Positions 1 through 6,703 are shown, numbered from the stretch's first letter. The stretch: 7,704 nucleotides of DNA from an uncultured Bacteroidales bacterium (GCA_958418815.1 CATZGB010000070.1:1-7704), one strand, 5' to 3'. The notes: generated by a model from the sequence alone, not told the origin. A program made the numbers and translations.

Positions 1-1
1 C

Positions 2-128
2 TCTATATATAAAAGATTCTTTCAGAATCTCACGCCTGATGTCTGCAACCCCGGGTTGCCGCTTGGTCGCCCACAAGGGGCTCCCGCGCGCCAACCCGGG
101 GCTAATAATTAATGAATCCTCCGGATTC
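2..128 (+). repeat. Intergenic structured repeat, B-type unit (left copy)
   Basis: One forward copy of the repeat family that forms the array at 6794-7635. It has three dyads in order. The first is AGATTCT-ttc-AGAATCT at 14-30. The second is a 10-bp GC stem, CCCCGGGTTG at 49-58 with CAACCCGGGG at 92-101, whose loop holds a small GCCC-acaag-GGGC hairpin at 69-81. The third is GAATCC-tcc-GGATTC at 114-128. Its reverse complement matches the units at 7075-7199 and 7387-7511 closely, apart from one extra TA in the leading TATA run and a few substitutions. I see no open reading frame of interest in it. The window starts at its edge, so a larger array may continue upstream. Confidence 0.85.
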
Positions 129-310
129 GCGGGTGGAACCATAGATGGATTCTGGATTGAAGCCTACTTGGATTCCTGTTTGGATTCGCGGGGATATCGA
201 CCATCCTGATTCGGTCACGGCTATTCCGATTTGCGGGTGGATTCGCGGGAAAAATCCGGGGATGGGACTAAATTTCGGGCTGGAGGACGGGGGGATTTGG
301 ATTTATTTGC
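129..310 (+). other. Intergenic region with degenerate GGATTC motifs
   Basis: No gene is supported here. The 11-mer GGATTCGCGGG occurs at 123-133 (the end of the adjacent repeat), 182-192 and 239-249, about 58 bp apart. Further GGATT(C/G) words lie near 147, 155 and 170. This looks like decayed tandem remnants of the third hairpin of the repeat and its flank (compare GGATTCGTGGGCGAACC in the right-hand array). The only long frame through it is an unsupported 64-residue reading with no recognisable domain. Confidence 0.5.
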
Positions 311-318
311 TAACTTTG
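311..318 (+). promoter_or_regulatory. Bacteroidetes -7 promoter element for yraN
   Basis: TAACTTTG matches the Bacteroidetes -7 consensus TAnnTTTG exactly and ends 24 nt before the yraN ATG. Transcription would start near 324-326, giving a leader of roughly 18 nt. No clear -33 TTTG lies at the usual 19-21 nt spacing; the nearest TTTG, at 296-299, is too close. Confidence 0.6.
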
Positions 319-342
319 GCTGCGGAAACCTGTATTTGACTT

Positions 343-711
343 ATGGCCAGACACAACGAACTTGGAAGATGGGGCGAGGAGCAGGTGGTGGAAAAACTGC
401 TGCTGGAGGGCTACACCATCGCCGAACGCAACTGGCGGATGAACCATCTCGAAATCGACATCGTCGCCACCAGGGGCGATGACATAGTGTTTGTCGAGGT
501 AAAGACCCGCGCTGACCGCCATACCGACCCGCTGGAGGCGATGACCCCGAGGAAGGTGGCGCTGCTATGCCGTGCGGCCGAGGTCTACCTGCGCGTCAAC
601 CGCGTCAGGCTGACACCCCGCTTTGATGTGGCGGCGGTGTCAGGCGACGGCCACACCTGCGAGATGGAGTATATCCCCAACGCGTTCCTTCCCCCGCTGA
701 AATCATACTGA
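343..711 (+). CDS. yraN: YraN family (UPF0102) putative endonuclease-fold protein
   Basis: This is a 122-residue protein of normal length for the YraN/UPF0102 family. The N-terminal HNELGRWGEEQVVEKLLLEG helix (residues 4-23) is the typical family start. It is followed by NWRMNHLEIDIVA and then DDIVFVEVKTR (46-56). Glu37, Asp39, Glu52 and Lys54 form the E-x-D...E-x-K pattern of the restriction-endonuclease-like fold. The family is cytoplasmic and nearly universal in bacteria. A nuclease role is suggested by the fold, but the cellular function is not established. The ATG at 343 is chosen because the family start begins there and a -7 box lies 24 nt upstream. There is no Shine-Dalgarno, as is usual in this phylum. 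Residue 36 is Leu where Gly is common before the E-I-D motif. The gene stands alone and converges on the lipoprotein gene at 833-1246. Confidence 0.9.
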   Translation: MARHNELGRWGEEQVVEKLLLEGYTIAERNWRMNHLEIDIVATRGDDIVFVEVKTRADRHTDPLEAMTPRKVALLCRAAEVYLRVNRVRLTPRFDVAAVSGDGHTCEMEYIPNAFLPPLKSY

Positions 712-741
712 ACGCGCCGCCCGGCCCGTGCCTGACGAGAC

Positions 742-793
742 AAAAGATTGCTCCCCCGGCAATGTCGTTGATGCTGACATATGCCGGGGGAGC
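742..793 (-). terminator. Long hairpin terminator between convergent genes
   Basis: A perfect 12-bp stem pairs GCTCCCCCGGCA (750-761) with TGCCGGGGGAGC (782-793). An inner stem, ATGTC (762-766) with GACAT (776-780), continues it across a one-base bulge. Reading the minus strand, the stem is followed by AATC and then a four-T run (745-742). It therefore fits best as the terminator of the lipoprotein gene ending at 833. It may also stop yraN readthrough, but the plus side has no T tract. Confidence 0.7.
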
Positions 794-832
794 GTCGGTA
801 TTGACGTGTGTCTATCAGATTAATGTGCCTTT

Positions 833-1246
833 TTACTGCTTGACCAGAACATAGTCGCCGCCATCAAAAAAGATGGTCAGGGTGTTTCCATTGATATAGC
901 AGGGACGGAACTCGATGTCGTCATCGTAATACTCATCCTCCTCTCCGGCGAAATATCCGCCAAATGAGATAAGCACCACGTTGTCGGTGCCAGACTCCTG
1001 GGTCGTGTAGGAGCCTGAGAAGCTCCAGTTGTAGTTGGGGGATTGCGGGTCAACGCCTGTGGCGGTCATCTTGCCATCCTTGGTGAAGGTCATCGTTACT
1101 ATTTCATCATAACGATTCTCAGCGTCGGAGCCCACCCAGGTGCCTACCAGAGCATTTGCGCCATCCTCGTCGTCGCCGCAAGCGGTGAAGCCTGCACAGG
1201 CCACGATGGCGAACATCATCATTGCAAGGAATTTGATTTTTTTCAT
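833..1246 (-). CDS. Small lipocalin-like lipoprotein
   Basis: This is a 137-residue exported lipoprotein. A Lys-Lys start and hydrophobic segment (residues 4-20) lead to the lipobox F-T-A-C with lipidated Cys23. The acidic run Gly-Asp-Asp-Glu-Asp follows immediately, as in Bacteroides lipoprotein export signals that send proteins to the cell surface. The rest is predicted all-beta. A GTW motif at 35-37 and alternating strands (EIVTMTFTKDGKMTATG, then NTLTIFFDGGDYVLV) resemble the small lipocalin-like or DUF-type lipoproteins common in Bacteroidales. No ligand or enzyme motif is visible, so the function is unknown. The gene is monocistronic, with a hairpin terminator downstream and a structured RNA candidate further upstream on the same strand. 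The frame and signal peptide are secure; the fold assignment is by resemblance only. Confidence 0.8.
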   Translation of the reverse strand: MKKIKFLAMMMFAIVACAGFTACGDDEDGANALVGTWVGSDAENRYDEIVTMTFTKDGKMTATGVDPQSPNYNWSFSGSYTTQESGTDNVVLISFGGYFAGEEDEYYDDDIEFRPCYINGNTLTIFFDGGDYVLVKQ

Positions 1247-1270
1247 AAGGGAATTGATTGATTAATGATT

Positions 1271-1305
1271 TGAAAATAAAGTGAATGTGGATATTTGCAT
1301 ACAAA
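1271..1305 (-). promoter_or_regulatory. Weak promoter candidate for the lipoprotein gene
   Basis: On the minus strand, TATTTTCA (1278-1271) is a near match to the TAnnTTTG -7 element. TTTG (1305-1302) could serve as the -33 element. The 23-nt gap is longer than the usual 19-21, so this is only a candidate. The position, about 25 nt before the ATG, is right. Confidence 0.3.
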
Positions 1306-1682
1306 GAAAACTCAGTGTGGGGGACCGGTCGGCCAGCTGGCCACGACAAGGGGGGAATATCCGGCGCATAACGACGACTGCTGACAGAGGCATATCGCGA
1401 ATCAGGCGGGGGGACAGAAGGCGTGGCGGCCTTTCACAACGATGTGGGTGATGTTGGAAAACGGAAATTTGAGGATTCAAGAAAGCAGGGGTGGAGGATT
1501 TGCCGGGAAGCCGCGCATATACGGGGGCACACGTCCCTTGGTCAAATCAGAATCGTAAAGGTATGGCCGACATCCTTGCAGCTGATGTGAGACAGCCGAT
1601 GAGGCAGCGGGCCTGATATTTAAGGATTAGGTTGTTCTGTCCTGCTTTTTACTTCTTGAAGTTTCACTAATAAAGATGATCC
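1306..1682. other. Intergenic stretch with no supported gene
   Basis: No reading frame here shows a recognisable domain, signal peptide or start context. The only local features are a perfect 12-bp palindrome, GGCCAGCTGGCC (1331-1342), and a small AT-rich dyad, ACTTCTTGAAGT, near 1650-1661. It may include the 3' trailer of the RNA candidate at 1683-1882. Otherwise I see nothing. Confidence 0.5.
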
Positions 1683-1882
1683 TCGGGCTTTTCCGGAGCC
1701 CTACGATGACTGTCTGACAGGAACCGGCGGCTGCTCTTGGCGGCTGCTGAAAGCTTTTCGCGGCGGCAATTGTCGATCAGGCTATTCCAGTCTTTGGGGC
1801 TTCAGGCCCCTTTCCCTTGCCGACGCCTTTCAGGCCGTTGGCTTGACTTGCAAGCCCGAACAGGCGGAAAGACTATTGTTTT
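1683..1882 (-). ncRNA. Candidate structured ncRNA (rod-like, 6S-like architecture)
   Basis: A chain of nested pairings spans about 180 nt. The ends pair over 8 bp (1852-1859 with 1683-1690). An 11-bp helix pairs 1827-1837 with 1741-1753, with a two-base bulge. A third helix pairs 1817-1822 with 1764-1769 and, past one mismatch, 1824-1826 with 1760-1762. A GGGGC/GCCCC hairpin sits at 1796-1810. A long unpaired or rearranged segment lies on the 3' side (about 1691-1740). Competing local hairpins exist at 1840-1856 and 1685-1701, as does an alternative 7-bp pairing of 1868-1874 with 1789-1795. A TAACTTTG box on the minus strand at 1896-1889 would start transcription near 1882, so I assign the minus strand. 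Length and shape resemble 6S RNA, which binds RNA polymerase, but I cannot identify the family by sequence. Short frames on either strand look like by-products of the structured RNA. No strong U-tract terminator is visible at the 3' end. Confidence 0.5.
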
Positions 1883-1888
1883 CTGTCG

Positions 1889-1896
1889 CAAAGTTA
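1889..1896 (-). promoter_or_regulatory. Bacteroidetes -7 element for the ncRNA candidate
   Basis: The reverse complement reads TAACTTTG, the same -7 box found before yraN and both large genes. It points leftward into the structured region at 1683-1882, with no protein start nearby. No good -33 element is seen at 19-21 nt. Confidence 0.45.
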
Positions 1897-1935
1897 ACAC
1901 ATTTCATCGGTTTCTGCTCTCCGAGCCCGTTAATA

Positions 1936-1959
1936 TTTGTTAACAGAACTGTTAACAAA
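1936..1959. promoter_or_regulatory. 24-bp palindrome of GTTAACA arms
   Basis: TTTGTTAACAG (1936-1946) is a perfect inverted repeat of CTGTTAACAAA (1949-1959), with a two-base centre. A third GTTAACA lies at 1893-1899, overlapping the -7 box of the ncRNA candidate. The arrangement could be an operator for a dimeric regulator, or an AT-rich hairpin next to the terminator at 1957-1990. No regulator gene is present to decide this. Confidence 0.35.
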
Positions 1960-1990
1960 AAAAGCCCACGCTCGGGTCAATCGAGCGTGG
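1957..1990 (-). terminator. Rho-independent terminator of the tricorn-like protease gene
   Basis: CCACGCTCG (1966-1974) pairs with CGAGCGTGG (1982-1990) around a 7-nt loop. On the minus strand the stem is followed by GGC and a seven-T run (1963-1957). It lies about 30 nt past the stop of the 2022-5342 gene, which is a typical intrinsic terminator position. Confidence 0.85.
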
Positions 1991-2021
1991 ACTTGGATTT
2001 GCCTTTTCAATCAGCCCCGGG

Positions 2022-5000
2022 TCACTTCGCGGCGTCGATCTGGCGCAGGAGGAGGTTCACAGCCTCGTGGAGCTGGTTGTCCTCCCCGGCGACAATCTGC
2101 TCGGGGGTGTTGGCCACCTTGAGGTCAGGCTCGAGCTGGGTGTTCTCGAGGTAATTGCCCTCGGCGGTGCGGTAGCCGATCACCGGGATACCGAAGATGA
2201 GCGAGGGATCCTGCATGGTGACCCAGTTGACCGAGGTCATGGTGCCGGGCACAGGCATGCCGACCACCTTGCCGATATTCATGTGCTGGTAGACCCAGGG
2301 GGTACCGTGGGCGTTGCTGTAACAAGGCTCGGCCACGAGCATCACCGAAGGCTTGTTCCAGCGGCGCGACGGCATGTCGCAGACATCCTTGCCGCGGATT
2401 ACCTGCGTGAGGTATTTCTGGCCGGTGAAGAGCTGCTCGATGTCTTCGTGCATGCGGCCTCCGCCGTTCCAGCGGATGTCGATGACCACCCCTTCGCGGT
2501 TGTTGTACTTGCCCAGCAGGTCGGCGTACATCGGACGATAAGACTCGTCGTTCATCGACTCGATATGCACATAACCCAGGCGGCCATTCGACCAGCGGTC
2601 AACGTCGGCGGCGCGCTGTTTCACCCATCGGCGATACATTATGTCGCTGATTTTGGCCGAGGAGCAGGGAATCACCACCTCAGAGACCTTCTCGCCCGAG
2701 GGGGTGGTGAAGGCCACGAGGGTCTTCTTGCCGGCGAGGTTGTTGAAGAGGTCGCCCAGGTCGGTGCCGGCATTGATGACGTGGCCGTTGACGGCGGTGA
2801 TGACCGCCCCCTTGCCTATCTTCGACGCGGCCTTGTCAAAGGGGCCGTTGGCCAGCACCTCGTCGACCAGCAGGCCGTCGCCCTGGTGGTTCATGTCATA
2901 GAGCAGCCCCAGCGAGGCGGTGCGGTCGGCCGAAGCGCTCGCGGCCCCCCGGTAGCGGCCTCCGGTGTGGGAGACATTCAGCTCGCCAAGCAGCTCGCTG
3001 AGCATCTCGGCGAAGTCGTAGTTGTTGTTGATATGGGGGAGGAACTTGCGGTATGCGGCGGTCATGGCGGGCCAGTCGATGCCGTGCATGTCGGTGGTGT
3101 AGAAGCGTTCGCCCACCTCCACGGCCATGTTGTCAAACATCGCCTCGCGTTCGGCGGCGAGGTCTATGTCGTGGGTGGCGGAAATCTTGACGGGGGTCAG
3201 CTTGTCACCCTTGTCGAGCTTCTTGATGTCGCGGCCCAACACGAAAATCTGCTTGCCCGACTTGTCGGCCTGGAGAGCGGCGGCCGACGAACCCATCTTG
3301 GCGGCGAGTTTTGGCTCACGCTTGCGCAGGGGGAGCTTCCAGAGGTCGTAGCCGTCATCCACGTTGCAGAGGAAATAAAGGGTCTCGCCGTCGCCGGTGA
3401 CGATGGCGTCGGATAGCGAAGAGCTGAAGGGTGTGAGGCGCATCACGCGGTCCTCGATGCCGTCAAGCTCGACCGTGATAGCCTTGGAGTCGGCTTTCTT
3501 GTCATCGCCATCGGCCTTTTTCCCTTTCTTGTCTTTCTTCTTGTCGCTGTCGCCCTCGTCTGACTTCTTGGCGGACTTCTTCTCCTGCTCCTTGAGCAGA
3601 GCGTAATCCTCCTCGGAGAGCATGAAGCGGTCGCGGGCCTCGCGGATGAGGAATACGATCATGATGTCATCCTGCGAGCCCCAGGAGGCCTGGGCGCGCA
3701 GGCCATACTGCTCGGTGAAATAGATGATGGCGTTGCCGTCAAGCACGAAGCGGGGGTTGGCCTCCATGTAGCCGGTGTTGGTGAGGTTGGTGACCTTGCC
3801 GGTCTCCACCTCCACCAGGCCGATGTCGCCGTAGGGGTCGCGCATGTCGGGAATGATCTCCATGGTCAGCCAGCGGGAGTCGGGGCTCCACTCCATCGCC
3901 ATGCCGTCATTCTTGCCGGGATATGTCTCGCCGCCGGTGATCTGGCGGTCGCTGCCCGAGGCGAGGTCGCGGATCCAGAGCTGGTTGCGGTCTTTTATGT
4001 AGGCCATCTTCTTCCCGTCGGGGGAGATGGTCGGGTGGGAGTACTCGGTGGCAGTCCCCTTGCCGTCATACTCGGGGAAGATGGCTTCCTCGGTGAACTC
4101 CACGGCGTTGGGGAAATCGGGGTCATCCTTGCGGGCGATGCGGGCGCGGTAGATGTTCTTGCGGCCCGAACGCTCCGAGGTGTAGTAGAGCGAGCGGTTG
4201 TCGCTGCCCCATGAGAGATGGCGCTCGGCCTGGGGGGTGCGGGTCACCTGCACCGTGGTGGGATATTCCACCGAGGTGACGAACACGTCGCCACGGTTGA
4301 GGAAGGCCACCATCTTGCCGTCGGGAGACACCATCCCCCCGGAGGGCCTGACTGTGACACGCTGGGGGCGCTCGGTGTCGTCGGTGGCAAGGGTAATCTC
4401 CACCTTCTGCGGCCCGGCTGCCCTGGCGGCACGTCCGGCCATGGTGTATATCTCCCCGTCATAGGTGAAAGCGAGGGTGCCGTTGTTGGCGCGAGAGAGG
4501 AACCTCACGGGATGGGTCTTGAAATCGGTGAGCTTCACCGCCTGCGAGGGGTTGTCGACCGGGAACTGGTAGACGTTGAATGTGCCGCCGTCGCGCTCCG
4601 AGAGGAAATACACCGTGCCGGTGGTGTCATCCAGCACCGGGTTGCGGTCTTCCCCCGCGCGCGCCGTCAGGTTGCGGTGCTTGCCGTCGGCGGGGGTGTA
4701 CATCCATATGTCGCGGGTCACCGAAGAGGTGTGGTGCTTGCGCCATTCATCCTCAAATCCCTTCACATCCTGGTAAAGCATCTTGGAGCCGTCGGGGGAG
4801 AAGGATATCATCTGCGCCGGGGTGGCCAGCACCTGTCGCGACTTCCCTGTCTCGACATCCACGGCGTAGAGCTGGGTCATGCGCCCCGAGGGGTACATCA
4901 CCGACGAGGCGGGGGCCTGGATGGCCGCCGAGTAATACACCTCCTTGCCGTCGGGGGAGAATCCCTCGGGGATCTCGCCGGCCGAGTTGGAGGTCAGGCG

Positions 5001-5342
5001 CCTGGGCGAACCGCCCCTGGCATCCATCACATATATGTCATTGTTGCCGTTGCGGTCTGAGGCGAAAGCGATTTTTGTCCCGTCGGGGCTCCAGACCGGC
5101 GACGACTCGTAGGTGTCGCGCACTGTGAGCTGCCGGGCCTCGCCGCCAGTGACGGGGACGGTCCAGATGTCACCTTTGTAGGTGAAAGCGATAAGGTCTC
5201 CGTTGGGGGAAATCCGCACGTCGCGCAGCCACAGGGGCGCACCGTCAGCAGCCACACCGAGATTTGAGTCGGCCACCTGCGCCATCGCGGAGGGGAGGCC
5301 CAGCGCGGCTGCCATAGCCGCAGTCAGCAATATCTTCTTCAT
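2022..5342 (-). CDS. Secreted tricorn-like S41 family peptidase
   Basis: This 1106-residue protein matches the layout of bacterial tricorn protease homologues, which degrade oligopeptides. The signal peptide (1-21) ends in Ala-Met-Ala, so the protein is periplasmic or secreted. A beta-propeller of WD40/TolB-like blades follows (about 25-560, with repeated SPDG motifs such as WSPDGTKIAFASDRNGNNDI). A Lys/Asp-rich linker lies at about 582-625, then a C1-type region with MHGIDW, a PDZ domain (about 805-890) and the S41 core (about 910-1100). Likely catalytic residues by family pattern are His792 (in NVSHTGG), nucleophile Ser1009 (in CYSNAHGTPW) and Glu1066 (in YLENTQLEPD). Asn1010 follows the nucleophile where archaeal tricorn has Asp. 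The ATG at 5342 gives the signal peptide and has a -7 box about 55 nt upstream. The gene is monocistronic and divergent from the C45-like gene. Native substrates are unknown. Confidence 0.92.
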   Translation of the reverse strand: MKKILLTAAMAAALGLPSAMAQVADSNLGVAADGAPLWLRDVRISPNGDLIAFTYKGDIWTVPVTGGEARQLTVRDTYESSPVWSPDGTKIAFASDRNGNNDIYVMDARGGSPRRLTSNSAGEIPEGFSPDGKEVYYSAAIQAPASSVMYPSGRMTQLYAVDVETGKSRQVLATPAQMISFSPDGSKMLYQDVKGFEDEWRKHHTSSVTRDIWMYTPADGKHRNLTARAGEDRNPVLDDTTGTVYFLSERDGGTFNVYQFPVDNPSQAVKLTDFKTHPVRFLSRANNGTLAFTYDGEIYTMAGRAARAAGPQKVEITLATDDTERPQRVTVRPSGGMVSPDGKMVAFLNRGDVFVTSVEYPTTVQVTRTPQAERHLSWGSDNRSLYYTSERSGRKNIYRARIARKDDPDFPNAVEFTEEAIFPEYDGKGTATEYSHPTISPDGKKMAYIKDRNQLWIRDLASGSDRQITGGETYPGKNDGMAMEWSPDSRWLTMEIIPDMRDPYGDIGLVEVETGKVTNLTNTGYMEANPRFVLDGNAIIYFTEQYGLRAQASWGSQDDIMIVFLIREARDRFMLSEEDYALLKEQEKKSAKKSDEGDSDKKKDKKGKKADGDDKKADSKAITVELDGIEDRVMRLTPFSSSLSDAIVTGDGETLYFLCNVDDGYDLWKLPLRKREPKLAAKMGSSAAALQADKSGKQIFVLGRDIKKLDKGDKLTPVKISATHDIDLAAEREAMFDNMAVEVGERFYTTDMHGIDWPAMTAAYRKFLPHINNNYDFAEMLSELLGELNVSHTGGRYRGAASASADRTASLGLLYDMNHQGDGLLVDEVLANGPFDKAASKIGKGAVITAVNGHVINAGTDLGDLFNNLAGKKTLVAFTTPSGEKVSEVVIPCSSAKISDIMYRRWVKQRAADVDRWSNGRLGYVHIESMNDESYRPMYADLLGKYNNREGVVIDIRWNGGGRMHEDIEQLFTGQKYLTQVIRGKDVCDMPSRRWNKPSVMLVAEPCYSNAHGTPWVYQHMNIGKVVGMPVPGTMTSVNWVTMQDPSLIFGIPVIGYRTAEGNYLENTQLEPDLKVANTPEQIVAGEDNQLHEAVNLLLRQIDAAK

Positions 5343-5352
5343 CGTAACAAGT

Positions 5353-5364
5353 GATAATATTATC
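5353..5364. promoter_or_regulatory. 12-bp AT-rich palindrome in protease leader
   Basis: GATAATATTATC is a perfect palindrome lying 10 nt before the protease start codon and inside its predicted leader. It could be an operator half-site pair or a small hairpin affecting translation. It could also be chance in an AT-rich spacer. Confidence 0.3.
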
Positions 5365-5396
5365 GGTTAAGCCAATGGTTGAGAGGCTTTGATTGC

Positions 5397-5404
5397 CAAA
5401 GTTA
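5397..5404 (-). promoter_or_regulatory. Bacteroidetes -7 element for the protease gene
   Basis: The minus strand reads TAACTTTG, an exact TAnnTTTG match. It predicts a start near 5390 and a leader of about 48 nt. It is one arm of an inverted repeat with the opposite promoter at 5427-5434. The -33 element is not clear. Confidence 0.6.
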
Positions 5405-5426
5405 TGAAAATTCCCCCGATTTTTCC

Positions 5427-5434
5427 TAACTTTG
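5427..5434 (+). promoter_or_regulatory. Bacteroidetes -7 element for the C45-like hydrolase gene
   Basis: TAACTTTG is an exact -7 match that ends only 4 nt before the ATG at 5439. If used, transcription would begin at or just past the start codon, implying a leaderless message or a later start. With 5397-5404 it forms divergent promoters whose -7 boxes are separated by 22 bp and lie in a nearly perfect inverted repeat. Confidence 0.5.
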
Positions 5435-5438
5435 ACAT

Positions 5439-6641
5439 ATGAAAAATCTCATTTCGATTATTAACGGACTGCTCAGGGATGATTGCAGGCGGCTGACGCT
5501 GGCGGCGGCTTGGCTGACGGTTGCGCTGGTCTCGGCGTGGGGCTGCACCTCGGCGCTGGTCGGGGCGCAACGCGGAGCCGGGGGACGGTGGCTGCTGTGG
5601 AAGCACCGCGACTCGGGGCATCCCGACAATTATGTGAGGGGGTTCGAGGCCACAGACTCGACGATGGCATACGTCGCGCTGTTCAACGCCGCCGACACTG
5701 ACGGCCTGGAGGCTTGGATCGGTTTCAACGAGGCGGGATTCGCGGTGATGAACACGGCCAGCTACAACACCCCCGCCCCGGCCAGGGACTGGCAAGACCG
5801 CGAGGGGCTCGTGATGAGCGACGCGTTGCGCCGCTGTCGCTCCGTGGCCGATTTCCTCCGGTTGCTGCTCGACCATCCTGGGCCGCGTGGTGTGCAGGCC
5901 AACTTCGGGGCTGTCGACGCCATGGGCCACGGGGCATATTTCGAGACTTCCGACCGCGAGGTGGCGGTGTTTCCGCTTGATTCGGTTTCGGCGCTGACGC
6001 TCGGGGTGGAATGGACGGGTAGGGCCGACGGGGTTCTCACACGCACCAACTACTCCTTTTCGGGAGGGACGCGCAAACGGCTCGGCCTGTCGCGCCACCG
6101 CGCGGAATGCCATCTGCTCGACTCGCTGACGGCGGCCCCGCGTCCTTGGGCCGAGGCCGGGGAGATAGGGGCGGAGGACCTGGTGGAGACCTTGTCACGC
6201 TCGCTGTATCTCCCCGCCAAAACCATCGACCTCACCGACGGCAACGCCACCCGCCACGCCGACACGGGGGATGTGATAACGCGCCGCAGCTCATGCGCGT
6301 CGGTCGTCATCGAGGGCCCGCTTCCGGGTGAAGACCCGGCCAAGGGCACCATAATGTGGACAGCAATCGGTTTCCCGGCCCTTTCAGAGGTAGAGGCGGT
6401 AACCCTCGACAATGTCCCGGAGGGCCTGCAGCCGGTCTCACCGGGCAACCACTCCCCTGCTTGCGACTCGGTCAACCGCCTGCGCGACAAGGCGTTCATC
6501 CCCTCCGCCAAGCAACCCGCAAAAGGGAAACGCGCCTACGATTTCAACCTCGACTACCTCCGCCGCGAAATCCCCCTCCACCGGGCCGCCTCCCTCCCCC
6601 GCTACCTCCCTGCCCGCCGCCTGCGCGACTCCCGCCGTTAG
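5439..6641 (+). CDS. Secreted C45-family Ntn hydrolase (acyl-transferase/amidase type)
   Basis: This is a 400-residue protein of the peptidase C45 / isopenicillin-N acyltransferase-like group, whose members use an N-terminal Cys nucleophile to cleave or transfer amide-linked acyl groups. A signal-like hydrophobic stretch (19-34) leads to Cys36 in G-C-T-S-A-L-V-G, the family position of the nucleophile once the preceding peptide is removed. LLWKHRDSG (52-60) and GFNEAGFAVMNTASYN (95-110) follow; both are typical of Bacteroidetes members, with Asn and Arg residues expected to line the active site. The C-terminus is rich in Arg and Pro, and the DNA there is unusually C-rich. The start at 5439 gives the export signal but lies 4 nt past a -7 box, so transcript and start need checking. 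The gene is divergent from the tricorn-like protease. No intrinsic terminator is obvious after the stop. The substrate is unknown. Confidence 0.82.
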   Translation: MKNLISIINGLLRDDCRRLTLAAAWLTVALVSAWGCTSALVGAQRGAGGRWLLWKHRDSGHPDNYVRGFEATDSTMAYVALFNAADTDGLEAWIGFNEAGFAVMNTASYNTPAPARDWQDREGLVMSDALRRCRSVADFLRLLLDHPGPRGVQANFGAVDAMGHGAYFETSDREVAVFPLDSVSALTLGVEWTGRADGVLTRTNYSFSGGTRKRLGLSRHRAECHLLDSLTAAPRPWAEAGEIGAEDLVETLSRSLYLPAKTIDLTDGNATRHADTGDVITRRSSCASVVIEGPLPGEDPAKGTIMWTAIGFPALSEVEAVTLDNVPEGLQPVSPGNHSPACDSVNRLRDKAFIPSAKQPAKGKRAYDFNLDYLRREIPLHRAASLPRYLPARRLRDSRR

Positions 6642-6703
6642 TCCCCCTGTTGTTTACCCGGAAAAACATAAGTGGTCGCTTCGCTCCCCCTTAAGCCTCA
6701 CGC
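6642..6703. other. Short spacer after the hydrolase gene
   Basis: No strong terminator hairpin with a T tract is visible here. The stop codon is followed by a C-rich run and then mixed sequence leading into the AGATT repeat. Confidence 0.4.

Noticed and set aside
145..339. 64-residue frame upstream of yraN
   Set aside because: It lies in degenerate GGATTC repeat sequence and overlaps the yraN promoter. The protein is low-complexity Gly/Trp/Ile with no family.
1331..1342. GGCCAGCTGGCC palindrome as a degenerate A-unit cap
   Set aside because: It resembles the nested GGCC cap of the A units, with GGGGG just before it, but neither flanking hairpin is present. A 12-bp GC palindrome alone could be chance.
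1737..1943. Short plus-strand protein frame over the structured region
   Set aside because: It overlaps the nested stems of the ncRNA candidate and has no signal or domain. Short frames over structured RNAs are common false calls.
2067..3416. 449-residue open frame on the plus strand
   Set aside because: It lies wholly antisense to the tricorn-like protease. Its composition is Val/Gly/His-rich with no domain, as expected from the complement of a GC-rich coding strand.
4218..5060. 280-residue open frame on the plus strand
   Set aside because: Same reason: antisense shadow of the protease propeller region.
5367..6113. 248-residue minus-strand frame
   Set aside because: It is antisense to the C45-like hydrolase and to the divergent promoters, and has no recognisable motif. 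The plus frame carries clear family motifs.
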